Below, piece after piece: positions 46,701 to 61,700 of a stretch of 64,000 nucleotides of DNA (position 1 is its first letter; each line of letters opens with the position of its first letter). The notes under the pieces were generated by a model. That model was not told where the DNA came from and ran no database searches. It worked only from the letters and a program-made list of their open reading frames with translations. Source of the DNA: Candidatus Omnitrophota bacterium (GTDB lineage: Bacteria > Omnitrophota > Omnitrophia > Omnitrophales > JACROU01); contig JAJDCD010000010.1 in the NCBI GenBank assembly GCA_029261035.1, positions 1 through 64,000 on the forward strand. Reading direction: 5' to 3'. The translations under genes were made by a program, and so were the position numbers.

Positions 46701-49700
46701 ATCACCCGACTCCACTAACGTATTATCTTTAAATCCTAACAAAAGTTGCCCGGGCTTCGTAGAACTCGTTTTGAATACTTTTTCAAGCTCTTCCACATTT
46801 TCGCCTAATAAGCTTTCTGCCTGAGCCAAGACTTCTAAAATCTGTTTAGGGTCAGAGTTAGCATCAATTTCCAAAGCAAATAAATCCCCCAAAATATCCA
46901 AAAGTACCGTAAGAGACTTTGCTTTGCTTTCAACGACATCTTCTATCGTTGCACGATATAAATCCACATCTTGATCATCAATATCAGAATATTTCTCTGA
47001 AACTTCTCGTTGCTCGATCTGCGCATCAATCAGTCCTAATACAAGCTCCACCTTCAACAGCTTTAACTTTTGAAAATCCAAAACCAACATTCTTATATCT
47101 ACATTCGGAAAATTATCAATAATCTGCGTTATTAACACTTTTTCAATTTCATCTACAACAGTTTCTCCTGCTCTCATCTGTAATCCAGTCAGGTCCTTTA
47201 TCTCTGTTAAACGACTTGCATCTAAAACAATTTCTTGTCTTAATGCTTCTAAAGCATCCACATCCAACGAATCCGTTTTCAGAGCCTGCGTCGCTCTATC
47301 AACCCACTCTTCAAGCAAATGCATTCTCTGTTTAATAACATCCATACCCACTTCTTTTTCTTTTTCCGCATTTAAAGTCACTATGAGTTTCGTTTTGATC
47401 TCTTCACCTTGAGGTGTTAGCAGTTTTTCGAAGAATTCTTTTCTTGCACGGTCAAACAAAGCCTTACGTATGCCCTGGTGCAAATCAGAAAACTCAAATT
47501 TCAACGCTTCAATTCTAGAATCTAACAATTGGGCAATATCATCTAATTGACTCTGAACTCCTGTGTCTGAAATCAGTTTTTCTTTACTCTCATTTTCTAA
47601 TTTTTCTTTTAGCTCTCTAAATTTCTGTCTCAACTCTTCTTGAAGCGCTCTTAATTTTTCGTTTGCCGCTTTAACTCTTCCTTTTCTCCAATTCAATGCT
47701 TCTTGTTTTTGGTCTAAGCGTGCCTGAATAGTTTTTTGAAGCGAAACCAAACTGTCATAATGCAAGCTCGCCATACCATCCCTCTGCTCCGCATCTTCAC
47801 CAACAGTATAAAATTCTCTTAACTCTGAATAATAAGTTACATTTTCGTCTAGTTCCGTTCCATCTAAACCTTCTGCAACTAACGTTTGCCGAACAATAGA
47901 TTCAACCCAAGCATCTACATCGTCAGGAATCTTGGTTTCCACTTCTTGCTGTGTTTTGATAACATCCAAAACTTCTTGTTTCTGAAAGTTAGGCTCAAAA
48001 CCAACAACCTGTGATTCATAAGCCTTAAGACGAGAACCATAATTAACTCTTTCTGCTAATAAAGCCGTCTTAACTCTCTGAACACGTGCTTGGTGAGCCC
48101 CTAGAATACCTTGCACTTCTGCCATTTTCTCTATTAAATCATTAATAGCCTGCTCAGAACCCTGAACTCTACCTTCATATTCTATTCTTGCTTCAGCTAA
48201 ATCAAGATCGGGATCTAAAGTTTGAATCAACTCAAATTTTTTCTCTAAAGACTTCAACACTTCTTCGGTCTCTCTTAGACCTGTAAGTAACTTTCTTGAT
48301 TCCTTTAATTCTTTCTCCAACAGCTCTAAATCACCATCCACTAGCATAAACTCCAAATTTGATAACATCAAAACAGACTCTCTGTCTATTTCAATGTGTA
48401 ATTGCTCTGCTAACTGCAATAAGCCTTGTTTTTGTTGTAATGCCAATTCTTTTGGATTTTGTTCTAATAACTCCAAAATGCGCTTCAACTCGTTAAGATA
48501 TCCTTCTAATAACCCTTCAGATACTGTGTCTATTTTTTGGTTCAATAGATCTAAGGCTTTTCCCTTACCATCAGAAACAGCCGTTTTAGCTTGATCTGCA
48601 ACATCTGTTAGATCAAGCCTAATTCTTCCAAGAATTCCTATCTCTTCATCTGCACCCTCTTTAACAACCAACATCTCAGCATCCGCTAATGCCAGAGTCT
48701 TAACCTTAATGCTTTGAATTTTATCTTGAGCTACCGCTTGACTCGCAGCCCCTTCCATCGCTTTTTGTAAGAATGTATTTTTAGCTTCTTCTAATTCAGA
48801 ATCATCCACACTTGGATCACCCTCTTCCAAAGCTTTTTTAGTTCTAAGAATGATGAGCAACCTTTCAGAGAACCAAGGTTCGTAATCACTAGGCATCCCC
48901 ATAGAACCCTCAAACTCATCTTCAAATTCAACAACAGAGCCTTCCACAATCTCACCAAAAGATCGAAGAGCTTTATCTCTCTGATCCTCAATTTGATTTT
49001 CTATAGGCAGTTTCTTCTTAACCTCATCTAATTTGCGGTTAAGATCCTCAAAACTTGATTGTATATACTCTTGCATCACTTTTACAGTAGTACTGACGCC
49101 TGTTCCATTCATATATTTTAATTTTGGCTCAATGCTCCTAATACTACTTAACTGCTCAAAAGAACTTGCTCTAATTACCAATAACTGCGCATCTAGTTCT
49201 TGTATCATAGATAAAAGATCGGTGGACCCCACATCTAAGCTTTCAATCTTGCCTTCCTGCTCTGTAAAAGCTTGGTCCACAACAGACTTTAAATAAAGTA
49301 AATACTCTGCTTTTACCATTTGCATTTCCCTACTCTTCTGTTTAAAAGTTGCTTCTAGTTGTTCTCTAGCTCTTGTCACAACAGAACTTTTTGAATCTAA
49401 TTTTTTATCTTTAACTAAAGCATTAAAAGTTTGCCCCATAAATGTTCTAGCTTTACTCATGATAGCGATCAAACTCTGATCTGCTTCTTTGCTATATTCT
49501 TCAAAGGTAAGTAACGTTCCAATGCTCTTTGCTCCAACACGTCCCAATTTTCTCCTCAAAGAATCTGCTTTCTGATCTGCTTCTCTTTCAAATTCTTGAA
49601 GAAAGTTTTGGATCTCATTTTCAAAAGCCCTTTCATTCGCTGCTTCTAATATTCCTGCCAAATCTTTATTTCTTGTTTGAGTCCACAACACTCTTAGTTT

Positions 49701-52700
49701 TGATACTAAATCCTGCGCTCTGTCCAAAAGATCTCCAAAGGCTTCATCCCCAATGCGTGTTTCATCCATATTCCATTGCTGTATAGTCCTCTTGCTTGGA
49801 TCTCTAGGAACAAAAAAGTTAGCTGTCTGCACAAACTCAGCAGAAGACGCTATATTTCTAAAATTTGACCCAACGGTCTGACCCCTAAGAGGAATATCAC
49901 GAAGCAACTCTTCTCGATCGTTGTAATAAGGCTCTACTTCCTCCACATTTAAATCTTGAGGCCTCTTTGCCGTAAGCTCTTCTAACTCTCTTAACCTTTC
50001 TTCAAATTGAGCAACCTGAGAATCTTTATAAGCAATAGCGCCTTTCATATCAGCTATCACTTTCTGTCGAGCAAATCGATCTATATCTTCCAAATCCGGC
50101 TGTGGGTCACCCTCTAAAATGGACAGAGCTCTTTCAACCTCAGCTGCTTGACTTACTAATTTTTCTTTAAGAGCTGTATATTCATTAGAAACATCCTCAT
50201 TAATTTGAGGAAGAGTGGATGTATCTACACTAGAAACCTCTAAGTCGTCGGAACGCCCCCAACCTTCAGAAATAAACGTTTTAATAGAAACAGGAGTTAA
50301 ACTTGGAGCTTCATTACCCAAAGCCAATAATGCTGCACTCAAACGACCTTGAAGTTTAAGGTAGTAGGTCTTTTCCTTTTCTTCTAGATCCAATTCCAAA
50401 GCTTCAATCCTTGCATCAAGAGCTGCCAGTCGAGGTTGATTGTCTTCTTTTAACTGATTTAACTGCTCTTTTTGCTCACGCTTTTCATCCGCAGACAAAC
50501 CTTCACCATTAAGATAATCGAGGATTTCTTTTTTAGAAGCCGAGAGTTTCTCTTTCGCTTGTTTAACCACTTCAATTACTTCTGCTTGCCCTTCCAAACC
50601 CTCAAGGATTCCAGCATCCAAAGCAATAAATTGATTTAATCTCTCTTCTTTCCACGCAGCTGGATATAAACCAGAAAGCATTCGAGCAATCTTAACAAGC
50701 TTTTCTCTAACAGATGTTGCACTGGATAAAACGTCTCTATTATTTCGACTTAGAGAAGAAACTATGTCTGAGTTTGTAGCAACGTCTTCAAATTCATCCG
50801 GAAGCTGGATAGGTAAGCGATTCTCAAAAACATCTCCCAATACACTTTCTTGTTCTTGTAGCAACTGACGTGTTTTCATCAAAACTTCTAAAGATATCTT
50901 GTCAATTCCATCTAAGGATTTTTCTAAAGGATCTATCTTTTGAAAAACGCTTCCATTGATACGTTTAATATCTCTGCTTTCTTTGCGAATAAACACTCTA
51001 GCTTCTCCAGCCAATTTTTCTAGATCAATTCCAGAAAAAGCTCGAGACAATCTACGACTAAGTCCTTTTAGCTTTAATGGCTCAAAATCTTTATCCTGAC
51101 TCCACTCTTCGTTAATTTCGTCAACTACCTTGCTATGCCTAGCTTCTAATTCCGTATTCGCTCTACCAATCTCTTCTTTTACAAGGTCAAATAAATTAGC
51201 ATCATAAACACCCAATGAACTAATATCAATTTTAGGAGATCCTGGAAGCTTTAGATCTGTAACGTATTTTACTGTAAAGTCAAACTTAGCCTTTTTATCC
51301 CTAATATCATCAAGCTGAACTGAATAAGTCTCTCGTTTCAAATCTAGCTGAGCCATCATTAACTGCTGTTGAGTTCGAATTAATTGACGCACAAAATCAA
51401 GCTTTAATTGAGAAACACTCACACCACCGATTTCGGCTGATTCGTAATCTTCTTTGCTTCCCAACAAATTCAAAACACCATCTAACTTTTGTTCAAAGGC
51501 AGTCCAAAGCTGTCCTGCAGATTCAATTCGTGATCTTTGTTGATCAATATCTTCTGTTGTGCTTTGAGTCCCCAGCTGTGTTGTCATCAAACCATCCACA
51601 CTTGCCATTTCGGATTGAATCAAATCAAAAGCATGAGTGACTTGAACTTCAATAAATGTTTTTTGGAAATTATCAACGGCTTTTTCAATCATCGCTGGGA
51701 CAGCAGCACGAATCGCAGCTAACGTTTGCGTTTTCTCGTCCCCATCCTGCATACCTGTTTCTATTGGTGCAATAATAGAATTATTAATAATGGTTTCGAT
51801 TTCACTTCTTTTTTGCTCAACTAAACTTATCTGAACCTGATCTAATTTTTCTATTTTTTCAATAGAAATAGTCCCCAAACTCTTTGCATCAGTCACACCG
51901 TCTTCAAGGGCGCCCTTAACAGCTTTTGCAATTCTTTCCGCATCCCCTTCAGCAGATTTTTCCAAAGCCCCTGTTAAACCCGCTAACAAACTTTGAAGGT
52001 CCATCGCTGGCGCTGATTGCGCTGATTGCGTCGATTTATCTCCGACATCAGAACCCAAAACTTCATCCACCGCAGCTGTGGCAACCTGCTCATCGGTAGT
52101 TGCCGCTGTTGCCAATTCAATGGCAGTGTCTAGCTCTAATATTTTGGAATTCAATATATCTGCTTTGCTTGAAATTTCTGCAGCCGCAGAAGAAGAGACC
52201 AACTCTAACGCCTCTTTTACAACTGGGTTATCATCTTCTTGAATACGTTGGATACCCGTCTTTGCTTCTTCCACATCAAAAGGCCTGTAATCATTATTAA
52301 GTTCATCCGCAGCTTGTTTCTGCAGATCTACATCTGTCTCAATCAAAGCTTGATCTGCTTTATCAATAAAACCCTGTAGCTTTTCTAACATTTCTTTTTG
52401 AAGTTCTTTAATTGCAGCCGTCTTTTCTTCTATCGTCAGCTTCGCTTTATTTCGATCTTCAATAGTAGAATCCAAAGAACCCAAAACTCCATCCAGGCGA
52501 TCCATACTCTCTTTTACTTCTGAAATAGCCGTATCAGCCACCGGAGATAAAGCTGCTTTTACATCTGCATCAGGATCATCTGCTAAATCTCGAACTGCTG
52601 CTTTGTAAGCTTCCATTTCTTCTGTAATTTCTGCAGAGCCTTGACGAACCTCCCCTTGCTGCACTTGTTGCTCATCTAAGTCTGTTTCTGTAAGCGCTGA

Positions 52701-55700
52701 TTCAACCCGATCAATTAACGTATCGATTTTCGCAATCATTTGTCTTTGAAGCTCAGCGATTTGACGCGTTTTTTCTTGAATAGTTGCTTGCTGCTCTTCT
52801 TTCTTCTTCACTTCTTCATTTGCTTTATTAGAAGTTTCAATTAATTGAGCAATTTGATCCATAGATTCGCCGTAATGATTAAAATGCTGGGTCAAACGTT
52901 CATTTGCAGTATCAATATAAGATGCTACTTCTATCTTATCTACATTCTCCGCACGATTTTGTTGTTCAAATGGCAGCTGCGCCTCAACCGCTTGACGACC
53001 TTCCGCCAATTCTTGGTGAGTCTTTATAATTGTTGCTTTCTTCTCTTCACTTTCTGACAATCCGTTTTTAATCACTACTTCAAAAAATAGCTTTGAATAA
53101 TCTGACGATTTTAAATGAATTTGTTGAAGTATTTTTGCCTCTTCAGAAATTAATTCCTTAATAAGAGTCAAATTGTTAAAACCTTCTCTCCAAGAAACCA
53201 GCTTTTCTTTTAATTCCGGGATATCTTTGTCCTTTGATACTCTTTCTACTGCTTGCAAAGAACCCGTCACATTCAACTTCAAACTTAACAAACTTATCCC
53301 ACGCTCTTTGACCAATTCAACTAATCGCTCTCCAACATAAGCATAAGCAGCACTATCTCTGCCTTGTTGTTCCGCTTGATCATAGGTGTTATTAACCGCT
53401 TCTTGTAACTGTTCTATAGCTTCTGCGTAAGTAGTGTATGCCGCTTCTGCATTTTTATATTCCTCTAACTGTTTCAAATCTTCGCTAACAGCATCCAAAC
53501 CTAAATCTGATGCCAAATCCGCCACTCCCGTTTGAGCATCGTCAAAAGACGCTCTCTTTTCAGTAATCAAATCATTTAAACGTGTTTGTTCTGCAGCCAA
53601 CTTATCTTGAACTTCTTGTTCATTTTCAACACGTTCTAACTCAGGGGTTTTTGCTGATTCCAAAAGCCCTTCAACACTTCCTTCTAATTGCTCTAATCTT
53701 TCTAAAACATTTTTCACTTCTGTTTTTGCTTGTTCTAAGCCTTTTTCTGTCTTTTTGCTTAAAGCAATACGAATAAGTCCAGAAGCCTCGGAAACAGCAT
53801 CGTTAATTTCTTTTTCCAAAGCATGGGTACGCTCTCCAATTTTTCGAACAAGCGTATCAACATCATTTAGAAAAGCTACTTCGCTTTCATTGAGCTGTTC
53901 AATAATAGAAGCGTAGAACTCACTTGCCTCTGTCAAACGTGAAGCAAACTCCCTTTCAACCTCATTTTTTCTTTCGAGAACAGACGTATATTCTGATGGG
54001 TTTTCTTTAATTGTTTCGAAAGATGAATCAATAACAGCTAAATCAATAGGAGCAACTCGACCCCGCACTTCAGAATGAGTTTTTTGAGCCTCTTCCAATA
54101 AAGCCCTGGCTTCAGCATACCCTTCTCGTGTTCCCAACTCGATTTGCTCTACCGCTTGGTTTCTAACACGATCTGTAGCAGAAACCAGAATTTCAACCTG
54201 TTCCGCTCTAAAAGATTCTAACGCTTCCAAAGCTTTTTCACTTAACTGCTGCTGCTTCTCCGTCGCCACTTCCGCACTACCAAGAACATCTTCTAACTGA
54301 TCAACTCTAGATTGAGTCTCTTCAGCACGGTATTCCAAAGAATCATTAACATCCCCTAAAATAGCGTTAATACGTTCATTGTCTTCTGGTGCATCATCCG
54401 ACAGTTCCACTCGCTCTAATTTTAACTTATTATTAATTCGCACTATATCAGCAAATTGCTTACCTGCTTTTGTTAACTCCTTAGCTTCAATTTCTGCGAA
54501 GGTGTCATCAATCAAGACATCCAATTCATCCCACTCGGATTCAATACGTTCTCTTTGAGATCGAATTTCGGTAAAATAATATTCTTCAACACCCACACCT
54601 TTATCTTTTAAGAGCTTTCTAAGGTTTCTCATCGCTTCAATAACTTCTAATCTTCTCTCTACATAGCCTGTATTCAATTCTTGTTCTGCAACATCATATT
54701 CTTCGGCCAAATAAAGTTTATAATCCTTCTCTACCCCAACTCGGTCGGGTATCGGACCTTCCTCTCCTTCAACCAATCCTATTTCTTTTTCTAGCTCAAA
54801 CAAATCAGAGCTAATGGACTTCCATACACTTTCTTGCTGAGTCGCTTCTAAATCTTCTTTTGCTTCTCGAATAGAACGTTCGATTCGATTCAGAAACTCC
54901 AGTAACTGATCCCGTTTAGCTACATGTTTAACTGCATACGCATCTTTGATCTTAGTTTTAACGGCAGTTGCTTCAGGATAAAATTCCGCAAGAGCTATAG
55001 AAACTTCTCCAAGAGCTGCCGTAATACCTTCATTACCATTTAAAATTCTCTCAACATCTGCTTCTTTATTATATTTACGCACTAACTCTTCAAACTCAGG
55101 TGCCAATAAAACACGATGAGGAATTCTTCCGGAAGCCGCTCTTTTTTCAATTTGACCCACACGCACCATCGATTGATGCCATGCATTGTAACTTGGGAAT
55201 TTTTTCCTCTGTTTTGCAAGACCCAACTCATGAACTCGAGTCTTTTCTTCCCGAATCTCTTCAGCCAAACCACGAAAACGCTTAACAATTCCATCTCTTT
55301 GTTCAATGTAAGGAACTAAACCTTCTTTAAGAATTTCGAGCCAACCTTTTAACTCTTCGAACTGCTGCGTCACCGCTTGACGTCTTAATTCTGTTTGAGA
55401 AATGCGCTCTCCCACTTGTGACTGAACTTCAAGAATACCACTTGTAACTTGATCTAGAAGCTCTCCTTCAGGCAATTCATTACGAGCACCTCGCAATAAA
55501 GTCAAAATACCTCTATACTCTCCTTCACCTACCAAAGCAGGAACATCTGTTACTGGATGAAAACGATAACCCGCAACGGTATACAAACGGCCCCGCGGTC
55601 CTCTCTCAATCTCCAACGTTTTTTTATTTGTTTGCTCGTCCTTACTCCATACATTTTTGGAACGTCGCTCATCTTCTAACTGCACTTCTACCGCCTTCAA

Positions 55701-58700
55701 CGTAGCTTCTAATCGTTCCACATCTTGCAAACCTTCTAACTCTTGCAAAGACTGTTCCACACCTTCAAACACACCCTCGCTTTGAGCTGCTGCATTTGCA
55801 GTCTCGAGCTCAATTGCTTTAACACCCAAAGCATATATCTCTGGGATTTCTTGATCTAAGATCTGAAGACCTTCTTGCCTCATGGCTAATAACTTTTCAC
55901 TGTATTCCGCAATCAAAGAACGCAACTCTTCATTTTGTTCTAAAATTCTACGATCATACACCTTGGTATCTTCAGCTTTGCTTTTAAATAGGTCTGCTGT
56001 AATTCCTTCCCTTGAAACTCGAGAAGATTCCGATAACTTTTTAAGTTGTGTTGTAGGGTCTGATACAAAGGCATGCATTAAATCTTTAGCATAACGTCTT
56101 TTGTCATTCAAAGCATCCATATATCTTTCATAACTTGAATAGGTGCTTGGAGAATTAAAAAACTGGTGAGAATTTCCTCGAGTTAACTGTTCTTGCCTTG
56201 CCCCTTCAACGATACCAGGGGTTTCTATAGGTGTTTTTTGAGGCAATGTTTCCCGAGCTTGCTTTAATCTTTTTTCGTAAATTGCTTTTTGCTCGTCAAA
56301 AAGTTCTTTTGCTTTTCTTTTAGAATCTTCTACCTCTTCATAAACAGAATCTCGTTTTTTCTGAACTGCTGAACGAGCTTCTTGTAAGCTTTTCTTTAAA
56401 TCAACCATAGGTTCTGACAATACTTCAAGAAAACTGAGAACACTTTCTACGAAAGAGTCCGAAATCACAACTGGAGGAGAACGTTCTGAAGCGGACTCAA
56501 CAATCCCTTCAAGTCTCTCAATTAACCCTGGTATCACATCGGTAGAAACTTCATCCGCATTACGAATAGCTGCAGCCAACTCACTTAAAATGCCGTCCAA
56601 CTGCTGCACACTTTGTGTCTCTAAAGCTTCTTTTCGAGAAAGATCTATCCCTTGCTCGGTTTCATTTATATTAAGTACAATATTCTTCTGATCTTGATGA
56701 ATTCGATCAATTTGATCTAAAAACAACATAAGCTCTTCTGCTTTTTTTAATGCCGGCTGATACTCTTCTTTTATAAGCTCATCAATTCCCTGAATCGCAC
56801 CACTCAAAGCGTCTTCAAATTTACGATCAACCACACCGTTAATAGCTTGAATTGTTTGCAACTTTCCTTCAGCCTTAGCTTGATCCCCCTTATATTCAAA
56901 ATCCAAAATATCTTTTGCACGGGTCCAATTCTTACGAGCTTCCTCTAAATCTTCTATAGAACTCACTTCTAAAATACTTGTCATTAAACGGGTCGCTTCC
57001 CCAATTTTTTTCCTAGCTTCAAAAACAGCGTCATTTCCTTCTTGAGCCAATCTCTCTACCTCTACTTCTCGCACCTGTCTTTCTATAAGCATTTGATTAA
57101 AATCAGCCATTCGGTCCAAAAGATTCTTGAAACGGCCTTGAACTGCAAACGCCCCTTCAACCATCTCACGCACTTCACTAATCACATCTCCATAGCTATC
57201 TAACTCTGACTGGGTCACATTTTGTCTAATTTGGATTAAATTTTCTTCAACTTCTCGGGAAGAAACTAACATTTGTTCTTTTAGCTGAATATGTTGAAGT
57301 CTTGCAGCGCTTAAACTAAGTTGAGGATTTTGAATCATTCTCTCAAGATCCCCAACAACAATTTCAAAATGAGAAGGTTCTTCATCTTCTTCCAAATCTT
57401 GCTTAGGATCTAATTTTTCTTCAGCAATTGCAGCAATACGACTAACATAAACTTCAATACTTCCTTTAATTTCAGCAACATGTTGTTTTCTTGTGATTAA
57501 GGTCAACTTATCATCAATCGCGTCATCTAAAAGATCTACTTCCTGTTTTAACTCTTTAATTGCATTATATTTACTCTGTAAATCCAACTTCAATACTTGA
57601 GCGGTATCTAATTTCTCTGTTTCTGCTTCGAATGCTGCCAAAATTCCTTCTAATAAACGAAAACGTTCATTCGCTTCCTTAAAATGGCTTCTTAGCTCTT
57701 TAATATCCTCTGTTTGCTTAGCTTCATCACTAATTGCTCTCGCTTCTTCTGTTAATGCGCGCGCTTCTACAACTTTAGCTTCTAAACGCTCAACAATTTC
57801 TGCTTGATCCTTACCCTCTGTTTTATTAATAGCAATCGCACTCATAAGTTCCTTATACACAGTGCTACTTTTCTCGGATAAAGAAGTTAACGTTTTTTGC
57901 AATTCAGCAATACGATCTTGATCTACACCATCAATCAAACCCGCAGCATCCAAAATAATGTCTAATTCGTTCATTTCTATCGTTACAATACTTAAATCTC
58001 TTTTTGCATCCGTCTCAATTGCATCCAAAGATGGAATATCTTTTTTTCGTTTTGCTCGACTCAACATCCGTTCTAACTCATCAATTTGAAGCTCCAAACG
58101 GCCTTGATGCGTTTCAAAATTAGCCTCCAAGGCTTCTAATCCTAAATTTTTCTTTTCTTCCAAGACTTTACGTCTTGCTTTAACTTGACCTTCCATCTCT
58201 TTAAAAGCTTGGTCTATACTTTCAACCTTTTTTTCCAGCCCTTCAATCTTGGTTGACATTAACGCTCTTACTTGTTCAACATCATCCCCTGCTTCATCTC
58301 TAAAGTTTTCAGGAATACTATCACTATCTGTCAACCTCTCCGCAATCTCTCGTAAATCATCTAATTCTGCACGAACACCTTCTAACTCTTCTTGTTTCTC
58401 AATCAAGACTTCTTCCATTTCTTTCAAACGCCCCAAAGAACGGGCTTGAGCAATTGCCTCTCCAATACCTTGAACTTGACCCTCCAACTCTGCTAAAACC
58501 AAATTCAAATCTCCAAACATTGAATCTAAAGCTGCTGAACGCTCAGCAACAAAGAGACGAGCCTCCTCTTTTTTTCTAGCTTGCTCAACTTTATCTGCTG
58601 CTTCAGTAATTGTTTCTTGCAATGATGGGATGCGACCTTTCTGAACCCGATAAGCTTCCATCACTTCTTCTACAGCCGAAACAACCTCTCCTTTTGCTGT

Positions 58701-61700
58701 CTTAAAAGCAGAAATAACGTCATTCAAAATAGGCTCAAGTTGATCTGAAGGAATTGTCTTTATAACTGAAATCTGTTGAGTGTATTTATCTTCTGTGTAA
58801 TTCGCATCTACACTTTCCAACCCCTCTCTTAAAGGCGCTACTGTAGCATCATTAAAGTTTATTGCAATTTCAAGGCGCGATGCTTGCGCGGCTAAATCAT
58901 CCGTCTGAGTTACAGCATCCAACTTTTCTTTCAGAACGTTCGTTTTAACATCAAGTTCTTTAGAAGCTGCAACAATTCCCTCTTGCTTAAGTTCTAAATC
59001 TAAAATTACTTTGGAGCGCAACAAACCTAATCCCGTTTTAATAATATTTCCTTTAAGCTCTTGAATCTGCTTTCCTAAGCCCCGCAATTTTTCAATTACA
59101 GAAACAAATTCAGAACTTTCTGTAATTTGAGTTGATAAAGAAGGGTCTGCAGACAAAGCTTTTTCAAAAAGCTTTTTCTCTTGTACATTTTTATCCAAAC
59201 GAACAAAGCTGTCATAAGCAACCCGCAAATAGCCTAAACGATCTTTAGGCTTAATATTGTTCTCACTCACAATATCTAAAGCTTGAGTCACAGCTTTATA
59301 ACTTGCATTCATTTCTTTTAAAATGCTTCCTATCTCACTCGATGCCTTATTTACTTTTTCTACTTCATCAGATATTCTTTCCGCAAGAAAGTCTGCATCT
59401 AACTCTTCTATTACTTTATTCACATCTGAATTTCTACTATCAATCTCACCCATTGCTGCTACTGCTCCAGCTTTTAAATCAGAAACTTCCGTACGAAACC
59501 CCATGAAAAGAGCGTCAATTTGATCTCTGGCTAAGTCTATTGCTTCAGGATAAGAAGCCCCCGCTTCACTCCACTTAAGATCAACCTGATCCACACCGGC
59601 CAAAACACCGTTTGCCAAATCTAAAAAGTCATCCAGTTCTGTTTTAGCCTTTTTCCTCGTTTCTAAATCGTTATTCGCATCCTCAACTTCTATCAACCGG
59701 CCTTCAATAGGGGTCAAATGTGCATTTTCAAAATCAAACAAGCTAATAAAAGGTTCTCTTTTCTTCAAACTCGTAATCTGTTCTTGAGCCTCTTGAACCA
59801 AAACATCTTTTTTAGCTAACTGAATACTTCTTTGAACATCTTCAACCTCTTGATATTTTACTTGAATCAACGCTTCTACTTCATCGCGAGCTTCAGCAAT
59901 TAACCTATTAATCGGCTCTTCTATTTGAGCAACAACATCATTAGCCGCAACCGTTGTTGATAACACAGTAATTTCATATGCAATCTGATCTAAATCCAAT
60001 TCTCTTAGCTCTGTTTCTAGCGCTTCTAAAGCTCCAATTGCTTGCTGAATTGAAGGCTCATTAGCTGCAACAACTACATCTGTAACTACAATACCTTCAA
60101 GTTGAGTGATCATCTCTGCTTTTTGAGCAGCAATCGCTTCTTTTGCCAAATCTAGTTGAGCATCAACAACCCTTTGAGTTTCTTTTTGTTTTCTTTCTTC
60201 GGTTTCTATTTGTCTTAAAAGATCTCCATGTTGTTCCGCCAATTTTAATTGTGTGAATTTTCCGGCAAGCTTTGCTTGAGCTTTTAAATTTATATCTGCG
60301 GGTTCAGTGTCTAACAAAATAGAATCAAACTTAGGGTCTAAAACTAAACCGGTTCCAATATAACCTTGAACAGGTTGAAATTGAGTTGTTGTCAAACTAT
60401 CAAAAGACTCTCTTACAATCCCAATATCCGCTCCACCCAGAAGCTCCTGCTCCAAACGGTTCATTGTCTGACTAAGAGTATCTAATACAGTAAGTTGAGT
60501 TGCTAAGGTTGAAGACACCGCTTCTTCGAATTCACGCATCAGCGAATCTGAATCCTGAATTTCAGGTATTTCATTTTCATCCAATAGAGCCCCATTTAAA
60601 TCCACATAGTACCGCACCAAATCTCCAGCAACCTCCTCTTCCAACACTCTAAGAGCCCCTAAAATTGCAGAACCAGCAACAACACTCTCTTCATCATAAA
60701 CCCAAGCATCTCTAGATTTAGGCTCTAAAACATCCATCAGAGCACCCACAGCGGCCACCTCTCCTGATTCTCCAATTTGTATTGCTGTATCTCGAGCCGC
60801 CTCCCAATACTCTGCACCCCATTGAACTTCCAACTGATCAATTAATTGCGCCGTTTCATCCGAAAGAACTTCTTCAGGTTCTTGCGTTGCAGCATCTCGC
60901 TCTCTTTCCAAACGCTTTTTAGAGGCTTCCGTTGCCGCTCTCACAGTGCCGAGTTTTACCATATTCGCTCTTAACAAATCTTTCGCGGTATCCAAATCAC
61001 CTTCCCAACGAACCAGCTTTTTCAATTCTCCAACACCTATATCCACAGCGTCATCAACAACCATCTCAATAGCAGTGTCAATACCCATATTAGGCTCATA
61101 AGAAATCTGACCTAATGTAGGAATTAAATTATTTTTAGCTAATCTACCTGCCTCCACTACAACATCGTATCGCTTTGCTCTTTGAGTTATCTCATCATCT
61201 TGAGCTTGAGCTAGTTTTCCTAAATCAACCATACGTCTTGTGGCTTGACCCAACATAAAATTATAAACTTTAGAAACAAGCCCTTCGAGATTAAAATCCC
61301 CTTGATTCTCCTGTTTCATTTGTCTCGTTATAGCCTGAAGAGCCTCTTCGTCAATCTGGTACTTCCCTCTTACCACGTACGTTCTAGCTTCGACAATCAT
61401 TGCGTTAGCCTTACTTAACGATTCGTCAGTAGCCCTTTCAATTTGTGTGTCAATGAGATCTAAATCCAAACGATTAAAAGCACTCACCCCATCCAATTCA
61501 GGACGTTCTCCAATAGGTCCCTCCCAAGCAAATTGCGCATCAAACTCTTCTCTCAATTTTCGAATCCATGTCAGAGCATTTCGGGCAACTTTTAATTTTT
61601 GCATTCTCTTTTCAAATTCGGCTTGAACGGCTTTTTGAACGCCAGGATTATTCTCAACAATACCTTCGTAAGAAGTAAAAAATGTTTCCGCCTCTTCCAT

